The notes: generated by a model from the sequence alone, not told the origin. A stretch of 64,000 bases of DNA from CAXQZM01 sp965229645 (GCA_965229645.1 OZ245893.1:3190999-3254998); one strand, 5' to 3'. Shown: positions 16,457 through 24,686, counted from the first letter of the stretch. Numbers and translations: made by a program.

Positions 16457-17296
16457 ATGTCTGAGGGCGCGCAAAGCCGCATCGCCATCCTGAAAGGGGG
16501 GCATCGTATTTGGGTGTTCGCGCCCGTGCGCGGGGCCTTGGGGCCGCTTCAGGCGGGGTTGGAGCTGTGCCAGTCCTACTATCAAATTGGCGATCATATG
16601 GTCTTCCTTGGCTCGCAAATTGGGCCAGGCGGACAATCGCCCGAGACCATCGCCGCCTTGATCGCGTTTTCGGACTGGCTAGAGGCCAAAAATGCCGACT
16701 CGGCGCGGCAGTATCGCGAGTTCAGCCCCAGCCAAGTGGTATGGCTCTACGGCCCGCAAGAACGGTTGCTGGAAGATTTTTATACCCTTTACCACGCCAA
16801 AACGCCCGTTCGCGACCTGCTGGATTGGATGTATAGCGCGCATCAATTCGACGCCGTGCTGACGCAGTTTGGGATGGACTTGGGCGAACTGGACCAGGTT
16901 GTGCAGTCGGGCCTTGGCGTTTTGGCGGACTATGCGCGTGAGTTTCGCGGCCATGTGTTCGCCCATGACGGGGTGGGTACGTACTTTGAGCGCTGCCGCC
17001 GCGCCGCCATGAGTGACCAGGGGCATCTCTTGTTTGTCCACGGCGGTGTCGACCCCGCTCGCAGCCTATCGCTGCAAACCGACGCCTTCTGGTGGGGGGA
17101 CCCTGCCTATTTTCAGATGACAAGCCCGTACCAGGGATTTTCGCAAGTCATCAGCGGCCTGACCCCAGGCGATGAAACCGAAATCCTGGGCCCAGGACGC
17201 ATCGGTTTCGACGCTGGCGCTGGCCTTGGCGGACCGCTCAATCTGCGGTGCTTTGACATACGCGGGCACCAGTTGTTCTCCTACAACTTTTCCTGA
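16457..17296 (+). CDS. PPP-phosphatase-like protein with lost metal ligands (probable pseudophosphatase)
   Basis: The 279-residue protein follows the layout of bacterial PPP/calcineurin-like serine/threonine phosphatases, but the metal motifs are degraded. Where GDIHG is expected there is APVRG (residues 22-26); for GDYIDRGPDS there is GSQIGPGGQS (52-61); for RGNHE there is YGPQE (98-102); for HGHTP there is SGLTP (233-237). Only VHGG (194-197, normally VHAG) and the terminal DAGAGLGGPL (252-261) look normal. The fold is therefore probably kept without two-metal catalysis. It sits between carD and rpoH. A binding or regulatory role is possible; no function can be assigned. Confidence 0.75.
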   Translation: MSEGAQSRIAILKGGHRIWVFAPVRGALGPLQAGLELCQSYYQIGDHMVFLGSQIGPGGQSPETIAALIAFSDWLEAKNADSARQYREFSPSQVVWLYGPQERLLEDFYTLYHAKTPVRDLLDWMYSAHQFDAVLTQFGMDLGELDQVVQSGLGVLADYAREFRGHVFAHDGVGTYFERCRRAAMSDQGHLLFVHGGVDPARSLSLQTDAFWWGDPAYFQMTSPYQGFSQVISGLTPGDETEILGPGRIGFDAGAGLGGPLNLRCFDIRGHQLFSYNFS

Positions 17297-17340
17297 TGCC
17301 TATTCTCATGAAGGCGTCAGCCTCCATGAGAATAGGCATC
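17295..17340. terminator. Near-perfect 46-bp palindrome after the phosphatase-like gene
   Basis: The left arm (17295-17310, GATGCCTATTCTCATG) pairs perfectly with the right arm (17325-17340); inside, AGGC-GTCA-GCCT continues the stem after one mismatch. It overlaps the last two bases of the preceding stop codon. It could end transcription before rpoH or stabilise the mRNA end; it lacks a T-run, so an intrinsic terminator is uncertain. Confidence 0.55.
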
Positions 17341-17467
17341 GCTTGTATTTTCCGCCGTCCCAAAAATTCCACAGTGCGGCATTCCGTCTCATTTGTTCGC
17401 ACGTTTGTGATTTCCGTATGGTGGAATGGTGTTGCATACGGGTGACATAGTTGAGGGGAGATGCTGG

Positions 17468-18343
17468 ATGACTGAACTAGACCCGATCGCTAGAGCCAAT
17501 CAGGAGTTTGTTCGCCGATCCATGGCGGTGCCTTTGCTGTCCAAGGAGGTGGAGCAAACCCTCGCGATCGCGTGGCGCGATCATCAAGACGAGGGGTCCC
17601 TGCACAAGTTGATGGAGGCCTACAGCCGTCTTGTCATCTCTATTGCGTCAAAGTTTCGCAACTACGGACTGCCGTCGGCAGATTTGATCCAGGAAGGGAT
17701 GATGGGCCTGTTGCACGCGGCCAATCGGTTCGAGCCCGAACGGGACTTGCGGTTTTCGACCTACGCCAACTGGTGGATCCGGTCCTCCATGCAGGACTTT
17801 GTTTTGCGCAATTGGTCGATTGTGCGAACGGGAACCACGGCAAGCCAAAAATCGCTGTTCTTCAACTTTCGCCGGCTGCGTTCAAAAATCGAGGAAAAAA
17901 CAGGCACCACCTTAGATGCGCGCGGCCGCGAGCAAATTGCCGAGGCGCTGGACGTGACGGTGGACGAGGTGCGGTCGATGGAAACGCGGCTCGCCTTGGC
18001 TTACGAATCTCTCAACACCACGCTGAAAGACGACTCTGATTTAGAACAGCAAGACTTGCTCGCTGACGAGCGACCCGCCCCAGAAGACGTGACCCTCATC
18101 ACCCTGGATAGCCAGACCCGCCGCGGCTGGATCGAGGGCGCCTTGGGTGTCTTGGGGGAGCGCGAGCAAATCATTATCCGCGAGCGCCGCTTGAGCGACG
18201 AGGGGCGAACGCTCGAAGAATTGGGACTGCGGTTTGGAGTGTCGAAAGAGCGGGTGCGTCAACTCGAGCAGCGCGCCCTGGGAAAACTGAAGACCTACAT
18301 CGAAAGCAAAGTCGAGCGGCCGCAAGACCTGCTGCACGAATAG
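17468..18343 (+). CDS. rpoH: RNA polymerase sigma-32 factor RpoH
   Basis: This is a heat-shock-type sigma factor of about 291 residues starting MTELDPIARANQEFVRRSM. Region 2 contains LIQEGMMGLLHAANRFEPERDLRFSTYANWWIRSSMQDFVLRNWSIVR. The RpoH-specific box appears as QKSLFFNFRRLR. Region 4 ends with the helix-turn-helix RFGVSKERVRQLEQRALGKLK. It directs RNA polymerase to heat-shock and, in alphaproteobacteria, some oxidative-stress promoters. The open frame extends to 17426, but the ATG at 17468, preceded by GAGGGGAG, matches the family. Confidence 0.92.
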   Translation: MTELDPIARANQEFVRRSMAVPLLSKEVEQTLAIAWRDHQDEGSLHKLMEAYSRLVISIASKFRNYGLPSADLIQEGMMGLLHAANRFEPERDLRFSTYANWWIRSSMQDFVLRNWSIVRTGTTASQKSLFFNFRRLRSKIEEKTGTTLDARGREQIAEALDVTVDEVRSMETRLALAYESLNTTLKDDSDLEQQDLLADERPAPEDVTLITLDSQTRRGWIEGALGVLGEREQIIIRERRLSDEGRTLEELGLRFGVSKERVRQLEQRALGKLKTYIESKVERPQDLLHE

Positions 18344-18403
18344 GGCCAGCGGCTGACGCGCCCGCCAACCTGGTCTGAGCGCCAAACCCGAGTATGGGCG
18401 CCC

Positions 18404-18520
18404 TCCCGACGTCATCCTGCGCGCAGTCGCAGGATCCATCACGGAACACCAGCCACAAGTGCGGACGGCGGCGACGTCGCAGGATCCAGCTCGGGTCGGC
18501 GACAGGAAGTGCAGACGGCA
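18404..18520. repeat. Short hairpin repeat (ATCCTGCG type)
   Basis: The core hairpin is ATCCTGCG-CGCAGT-CGCAGGAT (18414-18435), followed by CCATCACGGAACACCAGCC and a GCGGACGGCGGCGACGTCGC tract. Copies at 26661, 26784 and 57760 have ATGCTGCG/CGCAGCAT instead, a paired C-to-G and G-to-C change that keeps the stem. The rest of the gap (18344-18603) has no gene. Confidence 0.65.
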
Positions 18521-18603
18521 TGAACCTTGTGCGGAGTTAAACGACGCCTGGCGCCCCGAACCCCTCTCTTGATTTGTTTCAAAAGGGCGGGCAGACAGCG
18601 CGC

Positions 18604-18978
18604 ATGATTGATCAGTTTGACAGCCACGACCCGATTTATCGGCGCATGGCGCTGACGGGCAGCCTATCCTGGTGGGTGTTTTGTGGGGCGGCTGCGCTCT
18701 CGCTCCTTGGGCTGATCTACGGCGTGCTGACCACCGAGGGTTTGCGGAATTGGCGACTGGTGGGGTTTGTCATCGGCCCGCCAATCGTGCTGGCCTTGCT
18801 CGCGATTTCCTACCTCTTGCACGCAGGCCAACCCGCCAAATCGTGGGCGGAGATTTTGCTGCTGGGGGTGTTGCGGATCGGGCTGTGGGTGGGCACGCCG
18901 TGGCAGCTGACCTGCCTGTTCTACCTGGTTCTGGTATGGGGGTCAGGCCGCGACTTGACGATCTGGTTCCCCCGTTAG
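18604..18978 (+). CDS. Small membrane protein of unknown function
   Basis: The predicted product is 124 residues starting MIDQFDSHDPIYRRMALTG, with three hydrophobic segments (about 21-42, 51-70 and 84-115). I do not recognise the family. An alternative start 30 bases upstream is less likely because a good ATG exists here. Its 3' end overlaps the convergent ptsN gene by 36 bp. The protein-like hydrophobic pattern and consistent GC-rich codon use support it as real, but evidence is moderate. Confidence 0.6.
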   Translation: MIDQFDSHDPIYRRMALTGSLSWWVFCGAAALSLLGLIYGVLTTEGLRNWRLVGFVIGPPIVLALLAISYLLHAGQPAKSWAEILLLGVLRIGLWVGTPWQLTCLFYLVLVWGSGRDLTIWFPR

Positions 18979-19416
18979 CAGCGCAAAAATTGCCGACTGG
19001 GTTTGGGCGCCGCGGATCTTTTGGCGAAACTCAGGATTTTTTAGCCGACGCGAAATTTTTGATAAGACCTTGAGGTACTCGCTCTGTTGGCCTTCGTCCT
19101 CGGGCATGAGCAAGGTTGCGACCAGATCTACGGGTTCGTCGTCGGCGGCGTCGAAGTCCACGGGCTGTTCCAAGCGCGCGAAAGCAACGGTCAGCTTGAC
19201 GAGCCCCGAGACCTTGGCGTGGGGCAACGCGACGCCTTCGCCAATACCCGTTGACCCCAACCGTTCCCGCTCTGCCAGGGCTTGGCATATGGGGCGGCCT
19301 TCAAGACCCACCGCTTCCCCCACGGACTTGGCGATTTCGGTCAGGACCTGCTTCTTTGAAGCAGCTCTTATATGGGTCAAGACAGCCGTCGGCAGCAGAA
19401 AGTTTTCGAGTGTCAT
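18943..19416 (-). CDS. ptsN: PTS IIA-like nitrogen-regulatory protein PtsN
   Basis: This 157-residue EIIA-Ntr protein has the active-site motif GIGEGVALPHAKV, with the phosphorylatable histidine at residue 66. It belongs to the nitrogen PTS (PtsP-NPr-PtsN), which regulates potassium transport and nitrogen or carbon balance rather than sugar import. It is often next to rpoN and hpf, which are absent here. The upstream region contains a hairpin leader shared with carD. The 3' end overlaps the convergent gene at 18604. Confidence 0.9.
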   Translation of the reverse strand: MTLENFLLPTAVLTHIRAASKKQVLTEIAKSVGEAVGLEGRPICQALAERERLGSTGIGEGVALPHAKVSGLVKLTVAFARLEQPVDFDAADDEPVDLVATLLMPEDEGQQSEYLKVLSKISRRLKNPEFRQKIRGAQTQSAIFALLTGEPDRQVAA

Positions 19417-19423
19417 AGGGTCC

Positions 19424-19558
19424 TTTTACCAAGGGTCGTTTTCAACCGCCCTTGTAGTTGCGTTCAAGCGCCAAGCGGGCTGCACGCCCCCTTCGCCGCT
19501 CGATTCGGCGTCCACCGTCGGCTCGAAGCGCCAAACCTTCGTGCCGCTGGCCTTAGTC
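19424..19558 (-). repeat. Hairpin-bearing leader element upstream of ptsN (family 2, copy c)
   Basis: Read on the minus strand it matches the carD leader: GAAGGTTTG, TTCGAGCC, TGGACGC, then GTGCAGCC, TGGCGCTTGAACG and an end hairpin closed by AACGACCCTTGGTA (19453-19431; two mismatches in the stem). It ends eight to fourteen bases before the ptsN start. The same placement in front of three unrelated genes suggests a portable leader. Confidence 0.55.
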
Positions 19559-19859
19559 CCCGCAACAACAACCCTCCAGGGTGGGATCGTGACGCGGGGA
19601 GCGCGTCCTTAGGCCTGAAGTTTCAGGGGGTCAACGCCTTTCGTCTGGCTCTTATGGCGAAGGGATCCCTGAAAATCAAGTTAAACCATGCTCGGGGGTG
19701 TGCCCCATGGGCGAGCTTTGTACCATGGAATGGACCCATGGGTTTAGCGCGTGCGCGTGTGCCCTGCGTGGATTGATCCTGCCGACTTGGAATTCGCCAG
19801 GGCGGTTTCGGGTCCGTGCTTAGAATAGAGCTTTGCGGTTTTTTGGGAGGCCTTGCGCC
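19559..19859. other. Intergenic region between ptsN and ubiA
   Basis: No gene is recognised. It contains small inverted repeats: CCTGA-AGTT-TCAGG near 19614-19627, and several CCCATGGG-type palindromes between 19704 and 19742. A GAGGC/GCCTC hairpin (19847-19861) abuts the ubiA stop. The promoter of ptsN should lie here on the minus strand, but none is clear. Confidence 0.35.
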
Positions 19860-20792
19860 TCAAAAGACCAAATCTAGGGCCAGAAACCCGCACCAGATTT
19901 GCCCGAAGCGCACGTTGGCCTGGAACTGGCGCAGGCATGTTTGCGGGGTGTCGGCGTCGAAGTGCCGTACCTGTTGGGCCAAGAGCCCGCCCACCAGCGC
20001 CAAGCCCACCCAGGAAAGCACGCCCGCGCCCGCGCCGATCAGCGCCAGCGCCCAGCACAGCAAGGTGAGCGCTACAAAGACCCAAAGCCCCGCGACCAAC
20101 CGATCCCCCAAGAGCAGGGGGAGCGACTTGAGGTCCAGGCGCGCGTCGTCTTGGCGGTCTTGGGTTGCATAAAGGCTGTCGTAGTAGAGGATCCAGCTCA
20201 AGGTCCCGAGATAGAGCCAGAGGGCGGGCCAGGCCAGCGTCGCTTGCACGCTGAGCCAGCCTAGCAGGGCGCCCCAAGAAAAGGTGAGGCCCAAGACCAG
20301 TTGCGGCGCGGGGAACACGCGCTTGGCAAGCGGGTAGAGCACGATCAGCGGCACGCTAAGCAAGGCCCAGCCCCAGACGCGCCAAGGCAAAAAGGCCAGG
20401 ACCAAGACACCAACGCCGACCAGGGCAACGATCAGGGCAAGGGCGCGCCGCCCCGAAATCGCCCCCGCGGCCAACGGTCGATCGGCGGTGCGGGCCACGC
20501 GGCGATCCAGGTCACGATCCCACAGATCATTGACGACGCAGCCCGCCCCGCGCAGCGCGACCGCACCGATGAAGAACAGGGCCAAGGTCCAAAGGGTCCA
20601 GAGCGTGAGGGCCGAACTGCCGAGCAAGATCGCAACCCAAGCGGGCAGCAGCAGCAGCCAATAGCCAGCAGGTCGATCCAGGCGCAGCGTTTGCGCATAG
20701 GGCAGCAAGTGCGGCGGCATCCAGCGGCCTAGGCCCGCCAAGTCCGTGTGGCGCGGCGGGGCCTTGGGGATGGGATAGGGCGAATTTTGCAT
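19860..20792 (-). CDS. ubiA: 4-hydroxybenzoate polyprenyltransferase UbiA
   Basis: This 310-residue inner-membrane prenyltransferase has the first Asp-rich motif NDLWDRDLD (residues 88-96) followed by RRVARTADRPLA, and the second near 203-216 (YYDSLYATQDRQDD). Both bind Mg-diphosphate of the polyprenyl donor. It attaches the polyprenyl tail to 4-hydroxybenzoate in ubiquinone synthesis. It is transcribed divergently from rsmE, with only 27 bp between the two starts, so their promoters must overlap. Length is normal. Confidence 0.92.
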   Translation of the reverse strand: MQNSPYPIPKAPPRHTDLAGLGRWMPPHLLPYAQTLRLDRPAGYWLLLLPAWVAILLGSSALTLWTLWTLALFFIGAVALRGAGCVVNDLWDRDLDRRVARTADRPLAAGAISGRRALALIVALVGVGVLVLAFLPWRVWGWALLSVPLIVLYPLAKRVFPAPQLVLGLTFSWGALLGWLSVQATLAWPALWLYLGTLSWILYYDSLYATQDRQDDARLDLKSLPLLLGDRLVAGLWVFVALTLLCWALALIGAGAGVLSWVGLALVGGLLAQQVRHFDADTPQTCLRQFQANVRFGQIWCGFLALDLVF

Positions 20793-20819
20793 CTATGGGG
20801 GTCTAGCAGAGAGGACCCC

Positions 20820-21560
20820 ATGGTACAAACCCGCCCCCGCACAAGACTCTATTGCCCGCAAGACCTGGGCCCGGATACGGTGCCCCTGTTCGACCGTGCG
20901 CAGATGACTTATCTGGTCAAAGTTCTACGCCTGAAAAGCGGCGCCTCTATTGGGCTTTTCAACGAGCGCGACGGCGAATGGGCGGCCTTGCTACAGGTCG
21001 GCGGGGCCCGCCACTTAAGCGCCACCATGCAGGGGCAGATCTGCGCCGCGGAGCCCGCGACAGGCCCCGTTTTGGCCTTCGCGCCGATCAAAAAGACGCC
21101 CCTGGAGTGGCTGTTGATCAAAGCCACCGAATTGGGCGCGCGGCACTTACAGCCCGTGGTGACCGACCATAGCCAGGCGACTTTGGGTCGCGTTGATCGT
21201 CTAAGGGGATTGTTGGTGGAGGCGACCGAGCAGTGCGAGCGCTGCACCCTCCCCAGCCTCGCAGCGCCAGTGCCCCTGCGGGCCTGGCTGCCGCAGGCGG
21301 GCCGCGTGTGGATCGGGGCGGAAGCGGGGCCTGTGGCGTCCGATGCCATGCCCGCAAAGGCGCCGCCCGATGCGGTGCTGGTGGGCCCCGAAGGGGGATT
21401 TAGCGCGACGGAGTTGGCGCTGTTCGCGCAAACCCCAGACCTGACCCGTGTCTCGCTGGGGCCGCGCATCCTCAGGGCCGAAACTGCGGGCCTGAGCTTG
21501 CTGGTGCTGGCGCAACTCGCCGCGGGCGAATTCGCCAAACGGCCCGCCTTTCGCCCTTGA
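20820..21560 (+). CDS. rsmE: 16S rRNA (uracil1498-N3)-methyltransferase RsmE
   Basis: This 246-residue SPOUT methyltransferase starts MVQTRPRTRLYCPQDLG. The C-terminal knot has VGPEGGFSATELALF and LGPRILRAETAGLSLL, the SAM-binding signature of RsmE; PIKKTPLEWLLIKATELG is the conserved central motif. It methylates U1498 of 16S rRNA. The frame is open upstream to 20748, but that part lies within the start of divergent ubiA, so the ATG at 20820 is chosen. gshA follows after 51 bp. Confidence 0.92.
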   Translation: MVQTRPRTRLYCPQDLGPDTVPLFDRAQMTYLVKVLRLKSGASIGLFNERDGEWAALLQVGGARHLSATMQGQICAAEPATGPVLAFAPIKKTPLEWLLIKATELGARHLQPVVTDHSQATLGRVDRLRGLLVEATEQCERCTLPSLAAPVPLRAWLPQAGRVWIGAEAGPVASDAMPAKAPPDAVLVGPEGGFSATELALFAQTPDLTRVSLGPRILRAETAGLSLLVLAQLAAGEFAKRPAFRP

Positions 21561-21611
21561 TGCTGGGGCCTTGGGTTCTTAGCTTAGGGGCGGTCAAGTT
21601 AGCAGGTTCGC

Positions 21612-22979
21612 ATGTCCACAAACAAACCTGGGTTCAGCCCAACGATTGAACACCACGACGACTTAGCGGCCTACCTTGCGGCAGGGGCAAAGCCGCGTGC
21701 GAACTGGAAAATCGGCACCGAGCATGAGAAGTTCTGCTTTACCACCCACGATTGGCGGCCCTTGCCCTACGACGGCGACGCCTCGATCCTGACGCTGTTT
21801 CGCGGCCTCATGGACCAGGGCTGGCAGCCAATCGAAGACCAGGGCAAAATTATCGCGCTGGAGGACCAGCAAGGCGCGAGCATTTCCCTGGAACCTGGCG
21901 GCCAGTTTGAACTGTCGGGCGCGCCGCTCACCAACCTGCACCAGACCTGCGATGAGGCCCATCGCCACTTGGCCCAGGTCAAGACCGTCGCCGACCGCCA
22001 CGGCATCGCCATGCTGGGGCTTGGCTTTACCCCCGCCGCTACGCTGGCCCAAGTGCCCATGATGCCCAAAGGGCGCTACCACCTCATGAAGGGCTACATG
22101 CCCCAGGTCGGCACCCGCGGCCACGATATGATGTTCCGCACCTGCACGATCCAGGTCAATTTGGACTTTGCGGACGAGGTCGATATGGCGCAGAAGATGC
22201 GCCTGGGCCAAGTCCTGCAGCCCTTTGCCACCGCCCTGTTCGCCAACGCCCCTTTGCGCGAGGGCCAGCCCACGGGCCGAGTGTCGGAGCGGGCTTACAC
22301 GTGGCTGGATGTGGATGCGGCGCGCGCAGGCTTGCTCGCGGCGGCCCTAGCGGGCGATTTGACCTACGAGGCCTATGCGGCCTATGCCCTCGACGTGCCC
22401 ATGTACTTCGTCTTGCGCGATGGGGTGGGCTTTATCGATGCCCGCGGCCAATCGTTTCGTGATTTCATGGCGGGAAAGCTGCCCGCGCTGCCAGGGCAGC
22501 GGCCAACCTTGAAGGATTGGGAAAACCACCTCTCTACCTTGTTTCCCGAGGCGCGGCTGAAGCGCTTTATCGAAATGCGCGGCGCCGACGGCGGGCCGTG
22601 GCAGCACATTTGCGGCTTACCCGCCTTTTGGGTCGGGCTGCTCTACGATGCCGCCGCGCAAGCCGCCGCTCTGGACTTGACCAAAGATTGGGACTTGCCA
22701 GCGCTCGAGGCCTTGCGCCAGGCAGTGCCCAGCCAGGGCATGGGCGCGGAGTTTCGCGGGCGGCGCGTTCAGGACTGGCTGCAAGATTTGATCGATCTGG
22801 CCCTCGCGGGTCTGACCGCGCGGGGCCAGGCGGGCAAAATCAGCGCAGATGAGACCGAGTATTTGGCCGCGCCCAAGACATGGGCCGCGACGGGCGCGGG
22901 GCCAGCCCAGCAGGTCTTGGCTCTATTCGACGAGGTGCAAGGCGACATGGCTGCCCTGCACCAACGATTGGCATTTTGA
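21612..22979 (+). CDS. gshA: Glutamate-cysteine ligase, plant/alphaproteobacterial type
   Basis: This 455-residue enzyme has KIGTEHEKFCF near the N-terminus, PGGQFELSGAPL and FRTCTIQVNLDF, characteristic of class-II/plant-type glutamate-cysteine ligases common in alphaproteobacteria. It joins glutamate and cysteine with ATP, the first step of glutathione synthesis. Length agrees with the family. The stop is almost contiguous with the next frame. Confidence 0.92.
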   Translation: MSTNKPGFSPTIEHHDDLAAYLAAGAKPRANWKIGTEHEKFCFTTHDWRPLPYDGDASILTLFRGLMDQGWQPIEDQGKIIALEDQQGASISLEPGGQFELSGAPLTNLHQTCDEAHRHLAQVKTVADRHGIAMLGLGFTPAATLAQVPMMPKGRYHLMKGYMPQVGTRGHDMMFRTCTIQVNLDFADEVDMAQKMRLGQVLQPFATALFANAPLREGQPTGRVSERAYTWLDVDAARAGLLAAALAGDLTYEAYAAYALDVPMYFVLRDGVGFIDARGQSFRDFMAGKLPALPGQRPTLKDWENHLSTLFPEARLKRFIEMRGADGGPWQHICGLPAFWVGLLYDAAAQAAALDLTKDWDLPALEALRQAVPSQGMGAEFRGRRVQDWLQDLIDLALAGLTARGQAGKISADETEYLAAPKTWAATGAGPAQQVLALFDEVQGDMAALHQRLAF

Positions 22980-23008
22980 GCGTGCGTTTTGCCGACGGCG
23001 CCGCCTTT

Positions 23009-23800
23009 ATGAGGTGGCCCAACAAGCGCCTCGCCTTCATCGGCATGTCGGGCGTCGGCAAGTCCACGCTCGCAACTTTTTTGGACCCGTCGCTTTGGAC
23101 GGCGTTTTGCACCGACTTTGCCTTGGCCGACGGCCCTTTGCGCAGCGAGTTGGAGGCCTTTGCGGGCCCCGATTTTCCCGTTGCCGAAGATGATATTTCG
23201 GTCCTGTCGGCCTATATCGGCAAACTCGGCGACCCCCAGCGCGGCGGGTTGGACCTCAAGACCTTTCGCCAGCGCCAGCACCGTCATGGCGTCGCAGAAC
23301 GCCAAACTTTTGAACGCCTGTTGCAGCAGCTTGCGCGCCACGCGGGCCCCGCCTTCGTCGATGCGGGCGGGTCGCTCGTGGAAATTTTGGACTTCGACCG
23401 CCCCGACCCCTTGCGCACGGCGCTGACGGACCAGCTGTTCTTCGTCTATATCGCCGCCGATGCGGGGCAGACGGCGGCGCTGATCGACCGGCAGTTGCAG
23501 GCCCCCAAGCCCATGTTCTACCAACCTCAATTTCTGGAGGCGGCTTTAGCGGACTTTTTTGCGCGCGAAGGGCGCGCCGACCAAGCCCTGGATCGGGTTG
23601 ACCCCGACGCTTTCATTCGTTTCGTCTTTCCGCGCCTCTGCGCCCATCGCGCCCCGCGCTATGCCGCCTTGGCGCGCGCCGCAGGGGTGCAGGTGCCCTT
23701 GCACCGCGCCAATGCGGTGCGTTCTGACCAGCAACTGTTCGATCTGATCGCTGAACACCTCGACTCTCGGGACCCCGACCATGCCGCTGAAACTCCCTGA
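23009..23800 (+). CDS. P-loop NTPase/kinase-like protein of unknown function
   Basis: This predicted protein of about 263 residues begins MRWPNKRLAFIGMSGVGKSTL; the Walker A motif GMSGVGKST is at residues 12-20, as in shikimate and adenylate kinase folds. No clear shikimate-binding motifs follow, so it should not be called AroK. A GTG at 22982, three bases after the gshA stop, would add nine residues and is an alternative start; neither has a good ribosome site. The C-terminus overlaps metA by 20 bp. Tight packing between gshA and metA suggests a link to sulfur amino acid or thiol metabolism, which is inference. Confidence 0.7.
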   Translation: MRWPNKRLAFIGMSGVGKSTLATFLDPSLWTAFCTDFALADGPLRSELEAFAGPDFPVAEDDISVLSAYIGKLGDPQRGGLDLKTFRQRQHRHGVAERQTFERLLQQLARHAGPAFVDAGGSLVEILDFDRPDPLRTALTDQLFFVYIAADAGQTAALIDRQLQAPKPMFYQPQFLEAALADFFAREGRADQALDRVDPDAFIRFVFPRLCAHRAPRYAALARAAGVQVPLHRANAVRSDQQLFDLIAEHLDSRDPDHAAETP

Positions 23801-24686
23801 AACCCTCCCCGCTTTTGAGGTGCTGCGGGCCGAACGCGTGCCCGTCATGTCCGAGGGGCGGGCGGCGCGCCAAGACATTCGCCCGCTCGAGATCGCGATT
23901 CTGAACTTGATGCCCGAAAAGATCAAGACCGAGACCCAGTTCGCGCGCTTGCTCGGCAGTTCCCCGATTCAGGTGTCCCTTAGTCTTATGCAAACGGGCA
24001 GCTACGCGCCGCGCCATACGGACAAGGCGCACTTGGAGGCTTTTTATCAGACCTTCGCCGCCATGGAGCATCGGCGTTTTGACGGCCTCATTATTACGGG
24101 CGCGCCCATTGAAACCTTGCCTTTTGATCGGGTCAAGTACTGGGCGGAGATGCAGGCGGTCCTAGATTGGGCGCGCCGCCAGGTCTTTTCCAGTTTTTTC
24201 GTGTGCTGGGGCGCGCAAGCCGCGCTCTACCATCACCACGGCGTGCCCAAGCACGCCTTGCCCGAAAAACGCTTCGGCATTTACGATCATGTCAGCCTGC
24301 GGCCTGCCTGCGACTTGATGCGCGGCATCAATGATGTCTTCGCCATGCCCGTGTCGCGCCATACCGAGGTGCGGGCGGCGGACTTGCCAACGGAGCTGGA
24401 AATTCTTGCCCAATCCGACCAGGCGGGGGTCGGCATGGTGGCTGATTGGCGCGCGCGAGAGTTCTATGTTTTCAATCACTTAGAATACGATCGCGAGACT
24501 TTACTGGATGAGTACCAACGCGATTTGGCCAAAGGTGCGTCGATCCAACTGCCCTACAACTACTTTCCTGGCGACAACCCGGAGGTTCAGCCGCCCAATA
24601 CCTGGCGGGCGTTCGGGGCGCTGGTGTTCCAAAATTGGTTGAATTTTGTCTATCAAGGCACCCCTTACAACTTGGATGACCTTTAG
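23781..24686 (+). CDS. metA: Homoserine O-acyltransferase MetA, predicted acetyl-specific
   Basis: This 301-residue enzyme has catalytic cysteine C142 (FFVCWGAQAAL), and the His/Glu pair in FNHLEYD (H233, E235) matches the MetA triad. It acylates homoserine in methionine synthesis. Position 111 is Glu (TGAPIETL); in characterised MetA proteins Glu here goes with acetyl-CoA use and Gly with succinyl-CoA, so acetyltransferase activity is predicted. It overlaps both neighbours (20 bp with the P-loop gene, 11 bp with the acyltransferase gene). Confidence 0.92.
   Translation: MPLKLPETLPAFEVLRAERVPVMSEGRAARQDIRPLEIAILNLMPEKIKTETQFARLLGSSPIQVSLSLMQTGSYAPRHTDKAHLEAFYQTFAAMEHRRFDGLIITGAPIETLPFDRVKYWAEMQAVLDWARRQVFSSFFVCWGAQAALYHHHGVPKHALPEKRFGIYDHVSLRPACDLMRGINDVFAMPVSRHTEVRAADLPTELEILAQSDQAGVGMVADWRAREFYVFNHLEYDRETLLDEYQRDLAKGASIQLPYNYFPGDNPEVQPPNTWRAFGALVFQNWLNFVYQGTPYNLDDL

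Noticed and set aside
18041..18627. Minus-strand frames around the short hairpin repeat with phrases such as DPATARRMTS
   Set aside because: Such phrases arise from translating this interspersed repeat and recur at its other copies; they are not protein genes.
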